The notes under the pieces: model-generated | What the model was told of the DNA's origin: nothing | Database searches by the model: none | The model's input: only the letters and a program-made list of their open reading frames with translations | Translations under genes and position numbers: made by a program | In this document: positions 57,381 through 64,000 of the stretch, in pieces | Numbering within the stretch: the first letter of the stretch is position 1 | Layout: each line of letters opens with the position of its first letter | NCBI GenBank assembly: GCA_009840735.1 | Contig: VXNF01000038.1 | Span: forward strand, 1 to 64,000 | DNA: 64,000 nt | Reading direction: 5' to 3' | Source of the DNA: Acidimicrobiia bacterium | Lineage (GTDB): Bacteria; Actinomycetota; Acidimicrobiia; Acidimicrobiales; CATQHL01

Positions 57381-58847
57381 TCAGAATGTCTGCTCCACGA
57401 ACCGCTCGAGGTGGCGCAGCGTGCGCACCTCGAAGGTGCCGTCGCAGTGGGCGCTGTAGGTGCTCATGATGGAGTCGCCAGTGTCCCAGTAGGAGCGCGG
57501 CTCGGGGTTCAGCCAGAAGATCCGCCGGGCTTTGCGCTGCAGTTCGGCCATCACCCACGTCTCGGAGGCGTGATAGTTGTTGCGAGCGTCGCCCAGGATC
57601 ATGATCGTGGTCTTGGCGGTGATCGAGGGCCCGTAGCGCTCCCAGAACACCCCCAGGGCGTGGCCGTAATCGGAATGCCCGTCCACCCACACCACGTCCG
57701 CGGAGGTGTTCACCCGATGGACCGCCTCGGCGATGTCCTCGCTCGCCTCGAACAGGTCGGTCACCTCGTCCAGCCCGTCGATGAACACGAACGAGCGCAC
57801 CTTGGCGAAGTGGCTGCTGATGGCGTAGACCAGATGCAGCGTGAAGCGGGCGAACGCCGCCACCGAGCCGCTGATGTCGGCGATGACCATGATCTCGGGC
57901 TTGGCCGGGCGCTTGTAGCGGAACTGCGGCTCGGCCGGGACGCCGCCGTAGCTCAGCGACCGCCGGATGGTACGGCGGAAGTCCAGCACGCCGCGGCTGC
58001 GGTGGTGCCGCCTGCTGGCCAGCCGCGCCGCCAGTTTGCGGGTCAGCGGCCCGATGACCTTGCGCAGAGCCTCCATGTCCTCTCGCGTGGCGTGCATAAA
58101 CTCCACGTCGGTGGGCAGCGGCTTGCGCAGGGTCCTAGCCATCGCCTCGACGCCGCGGTCGGCCACGAGCCGGCGGCGGATCTCCGCCTCGATCTCTTTG
58201 CGCAGCTGATCGATGCGCGCCTCCATCTCGTCGCGCGCCAGACGCTCCTCCAGCGGCGTGAGAGGTCGTTCCGCCTCGTCCTGCACGGTCTCCAGCAGCC
58301 GCTCCAGCAGGGCCTCCAGGCCCAGGTTGCGCAGCGTTCGATAGAGGTAGTAGGCGCCGCCGACAGGCCGGCCTGGCTCCATGCCGGCGTAGCGCTGCAC
58401 CGCCCGCCTGGCCCCGGCGCGCAGTCGCTCCTGATCGCCCCCCAGCAGCGCCGCGAACAGCATCCGGGCAAGATCCTCGTCGCCGAGCGGCTCGCCGCCG
58501 GGGCCTTCCAGGCGGGGATCCCGCGCCCCAGCGAGGTCAGCGTCTGCCCAAGCACCGTCGGAGGGCACGAACTGGGGGCCGCGCAGCGAGAAGTACACCT
58601 CAAAGGCGGTCTCGAACGCCTGCCGGTGGGCATGGTGCTTGACCAGCGTGGCGGCCAAGGCGCACTTGAGAGCGGCGCGGTCCTCCAGGGGGACGTGGCG
58701 CACCGCCTCGGCGGCGTCGAGATGCTCAGTGAGGCTGACCGGCAGCCCGGCGCGGCGCAGCTCGGCGATGAACCCGCCGAGCAGACCCAGCAGCGCGGCG
58801 CCGGCCGCCCCCGGTGGTGCTGGCCCCCGAGCCGCCTGCACCGTCAC
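57381..58847 (-). CDS. VWA-domain protein, CoxE-like
   Basis: The 488-residue protein has an N-terminal helical region, a charged middle (TPLEERLARDEMEARIDQLR) and a C-terminal von Willebrand A domain. The MIDAS reads VIADISGSVAAFARF with later Thr and Asp (GHSDYGHAL). It matches the CoxE/VWA family that works with a MoxR ATPase to insert metals or remodel enzymes. The MoxR partner gene lies 11 bp upstream. CoxD/CoxE mature the molybdenum-copper site of CO dehydrogenase, but this pair lies far from the Mo-hydroxylase at 9347-12953. Confidence 0.87.
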   Translation of the reverse strand: MTVQAARGPAPPGAAGAALLGLLGGFIAELRRAGLPVSLTEHLDAAEAVRHVPLEDRAALKCALAATLVKHHAHRQAFETAFEVYFSLRGPQFVPSDGAWADADLAGARDPRLEGPGGEPLGDEDLARMLFAALLGGDQERLRAGARRAVQRYAGMEPGRPVGGAYYLYRTLRNLGLEALLERLLETVQDEAERPLTPLEERLARDEMEARIDQLRKEIEAEIRRRLVADRGVEAMARTLRKPLPTDVEFMHATREDMEALRKVIGPLTRKLAARLASRRHHRSRGVLDFRRTIRRSLSYGGVPAEPQFRYKRPAKPEIMVIADISGSVAAFARFTLHLVYAISSHFAKVRSFVFIDGLDEVTDLFEASEDIAEAVHRVNTSADVVWVDGHSDYGHALGVFWERYGPSITAKTTIMILGDARNNYHASETWVMAELQRKARRIFWLNPEPRSYWDTGDSIMSTYSAHCDGTFEVRTLRHLERFVEQTF

Positions 58848-58859
58848 GGCTGCCGCCGC

Positions 58860-59744
58860 TCAGCGGGGCAGGCCGGAACCTGGGGCGTCGCCCGCGGAGA
58901 GTTCCTTCAGGGCCTTGTCGATGTCGCTGCGGTACTTCAGCAGCACATGAACGGTCTCGGCGGCCGTCTCGGCGTCGACGTGCTCGACGCCAAGCAGCAC
59001 CAGCGTGCGCGCCCAGTCCAGCGTCTCGGACACCGACGGGGACTTTTTCAATTCCAGTTGCCGCACCGAGCGGACGATGCGGGCCACCTCGTCGGCCAAG
59101 CTCTGGCTGATGTCGGGCACCTTGGTGAGCACGATCTCCCGCTCCCGGTCTAAGTCGGGATAGTCGATGTAGAGATACAGGCAGCGCCGCTTCAGGGACT
59201 CCGAGAGCTCTCGGGTGTTGTTGGAGGTGAGGAACACCAAGGGGATCTGGGTGGCCTCGACGGTGCCCAGCTCGGGTATGGACACCTGGTAGTCGCTGAG
59301 GACCTCCAGCAGCAGGGCCTCGGCCTCGACCTCGACGCGGTCCACCTCGTCGATCAGCAGCACGACCGGCTCGGTGGCCCGGATGGCTTCCAGCAGCGGC
59401 CGGGTGAGCAGAAACTCCTCGGAGAAGATGTCCTCGGACACTTCATCCCAGGTCTGCGACTCGGCCTGGATGCGCATCAGCTGTTTCTTGTAGTTCCACT
59501 CGTAGAGCGCCTTGGACTCGTCGATGCCCTCGTAGCACTGCAAGCGGATGAGGCGCGCCCCGCACATCTCGGCGGTGCTCTTGGCCAGCTGGGTCTTGCC
59601 GGTGCCCGCCGGCCCCTCCACCAGCACGGGCTTGACGAGCCGGTCGGCCAGGTAGACCACCCCGGCGATGCCCTCGTCGGCGAGGTACTGCACGCCGTTC
59701 AGCCCGTCCCGGACCGCGCTGACGCCAGCGAAGCGATGAGCCAT
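58860..59744 (-). CDS. MoxR-type AAA+ ATPase, CoxD-like
   Basis: The 294-residue ATPase has Walker A VEGPAGTGKTQLAK, Walker B VVLLIDEVDR, sensor 1 LVFLTSNNTRELS and an arginine-finger region LKRRCLYLYIDYP. It is a chaperone-like AAA+ protein of the MoxR group, expected to act with the VWA protein encoded just downstream. ATG 59744 is a normal start. Confidence 0.92.
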   Translation of the reverse strand: MAHRFAGVSAVRDGLNGVQYLADEGIAGVVYLADRLVKPVLVEGPAGTGKTQLAKSTAEMCGARLIRLQCYEGIDESKALYEWNYKKQLMRIQAESQTWDEVSEDIFSEEFLLTRPLLEAIRATEPVVLLIDEVDRVEVEAEALLLEVLSDYQVSIPELGTVEATQIPLVFLTSNNTRELSESLKRRCLYLYIDYPDLDREREIVLTKVPDISQSLADEVARIVRSVRQLELKKSPSVSETLDWARTLVLLGVEHVDAETAAETVHVLLKYRSDIDKALKELSAGDAPGSGLPR

Positions 59745-59790
59745 GGGACCTCAGGCTACGGGAGCGGGCGGGCACCCGGCACGGGAGGGA

Positions 59791-61521
59791 TCAGCTGCGG
59801 CGGGCGGACCAGAAGCGGTGCCGCAACGGGAGCAGCAGATGGCGGGCGGCCGGCTGGCCGCAGAGGTTGGCCACCAGCAGGTAGACCGTGCCGGCGGCGG
59901 CGAGGCAGACGGGCGCGGTCAGCAGGTGGGGGGCGCCGGACAGGAGTCGCGTCAGCAGGTAGCCGACCAGCCCCGCTGTCACGGCGGCAGGCAGGAGCCG
60001 CCCCGCCAGGCGACCGAACGGCGGGCTCAGCCCCAGAGTGCGGCGAATCCGCCTGCGCAGCAGCCCCAGCTCCAGCCAGGCGGCGACGGCCGCCGCCAGC
60101 GCCAGGCCGACGGCCCCGAGCCGCCTGATGTCGCCGGTCTGGCGAACCTCGCTGCCGAGCAGCCAGAAGGCCGGGAGGTCGCCCAGGCGGCGGATCTCGC
60201 CGTCGATCACCCCCACCCGGTCCAGCTGGATCATCAGCACCAGCCCGCCGAGGGCGGCGAAGACCAGCCGACCGGCGGCGATGCGAGCCGGGCCTTTGGT
60301 GTCGCCGGCGGCGTAGCAGGTGTTCTGCAACAGACGGGAGAGCCCCGCGGCCACGATGCCCAGGCTGTAGGCCGCCAGCACCAGCCAGACCACGTAGGTG
60401 TCGTCGGCCGTGAAGTTCACCCGCTGGTAGAGGGCGCCCACGATGGGGCGTCCGAAGATCACGAACGCCACGAGGGCGAAGACCAGGAACAGCAGCACGC
60501 GGGCGGCGCCGACGGTGAGGCGCTCGTGCAGACGCTGGCGGCTGTCCTGCTCGCGCGCCAGCTCGGGAAGGTCCGCGGCGGCCACCGACACGGCGAACAC
60601 GCTGATGGGCATGAGATACAGCACCTGGGCGCGGTCCAGGTAGGCGATGGCGCCGGTGGCCAGCAGCGACGCCAGAATCACGTCCACGTAGCTCGAGATC
60701 GTGACGACGCCGCGGCCCGCCGCAGCCGGCCCGAACCGGCGCGCCACCTCGCGCACGCCCCGAAGCCGCAACCCCAGACTGACGCGCAGGCGCGGGACGA
60801 GGGACACCACGGCGGGCACCTGCACGACGAACTGCAGGGCGCCGCCCACCAGGACTCCCCACGCCGCCGCCTCGGCGATCCCCGTCTCGGCCAGCCCCGC
60901 CACGCCGGCGGCTGCCACGGCGGCGAGGATCGCTGTGTTCCACAGCACCGGTGCCACATAGGAGATGAAGAAGCGCCGGTGGGCGTTCAGCACGCCGAGG
61001 CACCAGGCCGCCATCACGATCAGGCCGATCCCGCCAGCCATGATGCGGATCAGCACCACGGTGAGCTCGCGTCGGGCGCCGGCGAACCCCGGCGCCACGA
61101 TCCAGGTGAGCGGCTCGGCCAGGAAGATCGCCAGCAGCACCAGCCCTCCGGTGAGCACCGCCAGTAATCCGGCCACGGCGCCCGCCAGACGGCCCGCCTG
61201 CTCCTCGTCGCCCTCGTCGATCACTTGGGCGTAGACCGGGATGAACGCCGCCGAGAGCGCCCCCTCGCCCAGCAGGTTCTGGAGCAGCTTGGGAATGCGC
61301 AGGGCGGCCCCGAAGGCGTCGGCGGAGCCGCGGGTGCCCAGGAACGCTCCGAGGACGGCCTCGCGCGCCACCCCCGAGAGGCGCGACAGGACGACTCCGG
61401 CCCCGACGAGGACGGCACTGCGCCCGCTGCTGCGGCGACGGGCACCGAAACCCGCGGCACCTCCCTGGCCAGCGCCCGGCTGGCCGTCCCCCGGCGACGG
61501 CGACCGATAGTATCCGCTCAC
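59791..61521 (-). CDS. murJ: lipid II flippase MurJ
   Basis: From GTG 61521 the protein has 576 residues and about 14 membrane helices. MurJ/MviN marks include VLSRLSGVAREAVLGAFLGT, ADAFGAALRIPKLLQNLLGE and GALSAAFIPVYAQ in the first third. It moves the peptidoglycan precursor lipid II across the membrane. The frame continues far upstream over the proA gene, which is why I pick the start 46 bp from the divergent proA. It ends in a short basic tail. Confidence 0.93.
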   Translation of the reverse strand: MSGYYRSPSPGDGQPGAGQGGAAGFGARRRSSGRSAVLVGAGVVLSRLSGVAREAVLGAFLGTRGSADAFGAALRIPKLLQNLLGEGALSAAFIPVYAQVIDEGDEEQAGRLAGAVAGLLAVLTGGLVLLAIFLAEPLTWIVAPGFAGARRELTVVLIRIMAGGIGLIVMAAWCLGVLNAHRRFFISYVAPVLWNTAILAAVAAAGVAGLAETGIAEAAAWGVLVGGALQFVVQVPAVVSLVPRLRVSLGLRLRGVREVARRFGPAAAGRGVVTISSYVDVILASLLATGAIAYLDRAQVLYLMPISVFAVSVAAADLPELAREQDSRQRLHERLTVGAARVLLFLVFALVAFVIFGRPIVGALYQRVNFTADDTYVVWLVLAAYSLGIVAAGLSRLLQNTCYAAGDTKGPARIAAGRLVFAALGGLVLMIQLDRVGVIDGEIRRLGDLPAFWLLGSEVRQTGDIRRLGAVGLALAAAVAAWLELGLLRRRIRRTLGLSPPFGRLAGRLLPAAVTAGLVGYLLTRLLSGAPHLLTAPVCLAAAGTVYLLVANLCGQPAARHLLLPLRHRFWSARRS

Positions 61522-61567
61522 GGCACGAGCGTAATCAGCGCCGCTCCGAGCACTCGGGAGGCAAACC

Positions 61568-62878
61568 GTGGCCGCATCCGCAGTGATGACGACCGAACAC
61601 GTCGAACACGTCGGCGACATCGACGCAACTACCAAGCGGCAGGCGATGGAGGCCCTCGGTCGGCGCGCCAAGGCGGTGGCGCCGCTGCTGTCCGCAACCC
61701 CCACCGACGTCAAGAACCAGGCGCTACGGGCCGCGGCGGAGGGCTTGCAGTCACACGCCGAGGAGTTGCTGGAGGCCAACGAGGGCGACCTGACCGCCGC
61801 TGCGGAGGCCGGCATTTCGCCGACGCTGCTGGACCGGCTGCGCCTCAGCGAGGCCCGCATCGACGGTATGGCGGGCGGCCTGCGCCAGGTGGCCGACCTG
61901 CCCGACCCGGTCGGGGTCGTCGTGGCCCGCGACGTGCGCCCCAACGGCCTGCGCATCGAGCAGGTGCGGGTGCCGCTCGGGGTGGTGGCGATCGTCTATG
62001 AGAGCCGGCCCAACGTCACCAGCGACGCCGCCGGGTTGTGCCTCAAGTCCGGCAACGTGGCCTTCCTGCGGGGCTCCTCGATGGCCATCCGCTCGAACTT
62101 GGCCGTCGCCGGGATCCTGCGCCAGGCCTACGCCGCCTGCGGCTTGCCCGCCGACGCCCTCGTCCTGGTGGATGACACCAGCCGCGAGGCGGCGGTGGAG
62201 TTCATGCGCCTCAGCGGTTACGTGGACTGTCTCATCCCCCGCGGCGGGCCCGCGCTGATCCGCTCCATCATGGAGAACGCCACCGTGCCGTTCATCCTCG
62301 ACGGGGACGGCAACTGCCACGTCTACGTGGACCGGGGCGCCGACCTGGGGATGGCCACCGACATCATCGTGAACGGCAAGACCCAGCGCCCGTCGGTGTG
62401 CAACGCCACCGAGTCCCTGGTGCTGCACAGCGACGTGGCCGCCGCGCTGCTGCCCCGGCTGGTGCAGGCCATGCCGACGGTGGAGATGTTGGGCGACGAG
62501 GCCTCTCGGGCGGTGGCGCCGAGCATCGGGGCGGCCGAGGAGGCCGACTACGGCACCGAGTTCCTGGACTACAAGCTGTCGGTGCGAGTCGTGGACTCAC
62601 TCGATGAGGCCATCGACCACGTCAACCGCTACGGCACCGGGCACTCGGAGGTGATCGTCACCGCCGACGAGGCGGCCGCCGGGCGGTTCTGCGCCGAGGT
62701 TGACGCCGCCTGCGTCCTGCACAACGCCTCCAGCCGCTTCGTGGACGGCGAGGAGATGGGCTACGGCGCCGAGATCGGCATCAGCACCCAGAAACTCCAC
62801 GTGCGCGGCCCGATGGGTCTCGTCCATCTCACCGCCATCAAGAACATCATCAGCGGCGACGGCCAAATCCGCAGCTAA
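61568..62878 (+). CDS. proA: gamma-glutamyl phosphate reductase
   Basis: The 436-residue enzyme has the aldehyde-dehydrogenase-like fold with GVVAIVYESRPNVTSDAAGL, the catalytic Cys in PSVCNATESLV and TGHSEVIVT near the C-terminus. It reduces gamma-glutamyl phosphate with NADPH in proline synthesis. GTG 61568 follows GGGAGG at ideal spacing. It is the only plus-strand core gene in this half; proB is not in the window. Confidence 0.97.
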   Translation: MAASAVMTTEHVEHVGDIDATTKRQAMEALGRRAKAVAPLLSATPTDVKNQALRAAAEGLQSHAEELLEANEGDLTAAAEAGISPTLLDRLRLSEARIDGMAGGLRQVADLPDPVGVVVARDVRPNGLRIEQVRVPLGVVAIVYESRPNVTSDAAGLCLKSGNVAFLRGSSMAIRSNLAVAGILRQAYAACGLPADALVLVDDTSREAAVEFMRLSGYVDCLIPRGGPALIRSIMENATVPFILDGDGNCHVYVDRGADLGMATDIIVNGKTQRPSVCNATESLVLHSDVAAALLPRLVQAMPTVEMLGDEASRAVAPSIGAAEEADYGTEFLDYKLSVRVVDSLDEAIDHVNRYGTGHSEVIVTADEAAAGRFCAEVDAACVLHNASSRFVDGEEMGYGAEIGISTQKLHVRGPMGLVHLTAIKNIISGDGQIRS

Positions 62879-62938
62879 GCCAAGCCGGCCGCGTGGCGTG
62901 ACCGCCTCGGCTGACGGTCGCCAGAGCGAACCGGCGGA

Positions 62939-63685
62939 CTAGTCGTGGACCGCGTCGCCCTCCTGGAAGGGCGGCGGAATCAGATCCTCGTACATGGCAG
63001 GGTCGGGCGGCACCACAACAGCCTTGCCGTCGCGCCAAGTCACCACGCCCGTGCCGGTCTGGTACGCCAGCAGGTGCGCATCCTTGGCCGCCAGCCGGAG
63101 TGAACGCAGCACCGCCTCGTCAAACTCGCGCCCGAGGACGACGTCGATCTGCCCTCGGTCGGTCGAGACTCCCCCCTCATCCAGCAGTGCCGGCGCTGGG
63201 CCGGAGTTGTCATACAGCCGCCATGCATCTACTCTGGCGGCGTAGTGGTCGCGCAGGTTTTGCAGGCCCGACTCGAATCGGCGTCGGATCACGCTCTCTG
63301 GCACCCAGTGGCCCCCGTTCCCGACACGTTGCTCGACTCGACGGACTGCCTCGTCGGCGCAGCCCAAGGAGAGGAACAGCAGCGAGACGCGGTAACCGTC
63401 GAGCCGCCAGCGGTCGATCCGCCTGAGGTAGCCGCGACCCGCCAGAGTGGTCTCGAAGGCGAAGCTGTGGTCCTCAGCGGCCAAGCGGTCGATCTCAGCG
63501 AGCATCATGCGACCCGCCGCGACCGCCACGCCGGCACCGGCATCCAAGGGTGACAGGCCCGCCGCAATGAGGTCGGCGTTCACAAAGTGGACCCCCGGCG
63601 CCTCGCCGCGCAGATGCCGCAGCGCGAACGTGGTCTTGCCGGCGCCGTTCGGCCCAGCGATCACAATGATCTGCCTCTCGGTCAT
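62939..63685 (-). CDS. zeta-toxin-like P-loop NTPase
   Basis: The 248-residue protein starts at ATG 63685. It has the P-loop VIAGPNGAGKTTFALRHL, VNADLIAAGLSP, AFETTLAGRGYLRRI and RRVEQRVGNGGH. That is the pattern of stand-alone zeta-toxin/UMP-kinase-like proteins. Zeta toxins phosphorylate UDP-N-acetylglucosamine, but many chromosomal homologues of this type have no proven toxin role. No small epsilon antitoxin is encoded next to it. It converges on proA with a 60-bp gap. Confidence 0.8.
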   Translation of the reverse strand: MTERQIIVIAGPNGAGKTTFALRHLRGEAPGVHFVNADLIAAGLSPLDAGAGVAVAAGRMMLAEIDRLAAEDHSFAFETTLAGRGYLRRIDRWRLDGYRVSLLFLSLGCADEAVRRVEQRVGNGGHWVPESVIRRRFESGLQNLRDHYAARVDAWRLYDNSGPAPALLDEGGVSTDRGQIDVVLGREFDEAVLRSLRLAAKDAHLLAYQTGTGVVTWRDGKAVVVPPDPAMYEDLIPPPFQEGDAVHD

Positions 63686-63819
63686 GCGACACCCCGCTCC
63701 AAACGCCATCTGGCAACCATCACGACTCCATTGATCGCCGGGCGGCAGGTTCGTCCCCGGCTGCTGCGCCTCCTCCCTACAACCGCCGACAAGCTCCGCG
63801 ATCTCCAGTCGGCGCGTTG

Positions 63820-64000
63820 CTAGGGCTGGGCGTCTCGTCGGGCGCGTAGGGCGACCAACTCGGCCTCGGCGGCGGCAGCGCGGGCTTCGGCGGCAGTGGC
63901 GCGAACCTCGGCGGCGTCTCTTTGGCGGAGCGCCTCGTCGGGGTCGGGAAGCCAGAGTCCGCTGAGGGGGTCCCGGAAGCGCAGGCGGCTCGGCTCGGCG
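63820..64000 (-). CDS. Uma2-family endonuclease-like protein, C-terminal part
   Basis: The last 59 codons enter from beyond the right edge. They read RLRFRDPLSGLWLPDPDEAL followed by an Ala/Glu/Arg-rich helix (AAEARAAAAEAELVALRARR). This is the typical tail of Uma2 (DUF820) proteins, a PD-(D/E)XK-fold family of unknown role that is very frequent in GC-rich genomes. The catalytic part is outside the window. Confidence 0.7.
   Translation of the reverse strand, partial: AEPSRLRFRDPLSGLWLPDPDEALRQRDAAEVRATAAEARAAAAEAELVALRARRDAQP

Noticed and set aside
61522-61956. Upstream extension of the murJ reading frame
   Set aside because: It runs antisense through proA and has no MurJ-like sequence; GTG 61521 begins next to the first recognisable segment.
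62939-63685. Complete epsilon-zeta toxin-antitoxin module
   Set aside because: No epsilon-like antitoxin frame is next to the P-loop gene; the 134 bp upstream contain no small gene.

Overview
The window is about 64 kb of GC-rich DNA (roughly 65-70 % by eye) with short intergenic gaps, many ATGA-type overlaps and frequent GTG starts. It looks like chromosome of an actinomycete. Pointers are the receiver-ANTAR regulator next to polA, the polA-rpsA-coaE-uvrB-uvrA-uvrC-rapZ-gapA-pgk-tpiA-secG gene order, and a RapZ P-loop with Arg in place of Lys. An Acidimicrobiia-like lineage is my guess. No 16S or species marker is present.

Region 1 (1-14,880) is a catabolic locus. On the minus strand, reading leftward from a divergent control region at 9,087-9,346, are an ornithine cyclodeaminase/mu-crystallin protein, a 39-codon remnant resembling an Asp/Glu racemase, a DUF917 protein, a hydantoinase/oxoprolinase (HyuA-like) ATPase, an M19 dipeptidase and a sugar-type ABC importer (binding lipoprotein, double ATPase, permease). 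On the plus strand are the three subunits of a molybdenum hydroxylase, a MoaD/ThiS-like protein and two SDR oxidoreductases. Together they suggest import and ring opening of an N-heterocyclic or hydantoin-like compound. The substrate is not readable from sequence.

Region 2 (14,849-23,712) is accessory and partly decayed. It holds a DEAD-box helicase, a haloalkane-dehalogenase remnant, an orphan antitoxin, a Baeyer-Villiger-type monooxygenase and a 2-hydroxyacid dehydrogenase. Divergent vapBC and higBA modules follow, then a transposase remnant and a GTPase-like protein lacking its P-loop. It ends at a tRNA-Leu(GAG).

Region 3 (23,735-61,521, all minus strand) is a conserved core interrupted by two cassettes. 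The core reads murJ, moxR/VWA pair, coiled-coil protein, pdtaR-like regulator, polA, rpsA, coaE, uvrB, uvrA, uvrC, rapZ, gapA, pgk, tpiA, secG. A second sugar-type ABC importer lies between uvrA and uvrC. An 11.3-kb, eight-gene defence operon lies between uvrC and rapZ. That operon has a type I restriction-modification system with two tandem, diverged hsdM genes (M1-M2-S-R). Four genes precede it: a small PemK-like protein, a sigma-factor-like DNA-binding protein, a protein with a possible MazF-like domain, and a DUF3696-type AAA ATPase. This four-gene module is my best candidate for an undescribed system. yvcK and whiA, expected between rapZ and gapA in most actinobacteria, are absent there.

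Region 4 (61,568-64,000) contains proA, a zeta-toxin-like P-loop protein and the C-terminal end of an Uma2-family protein cut by the window edge.
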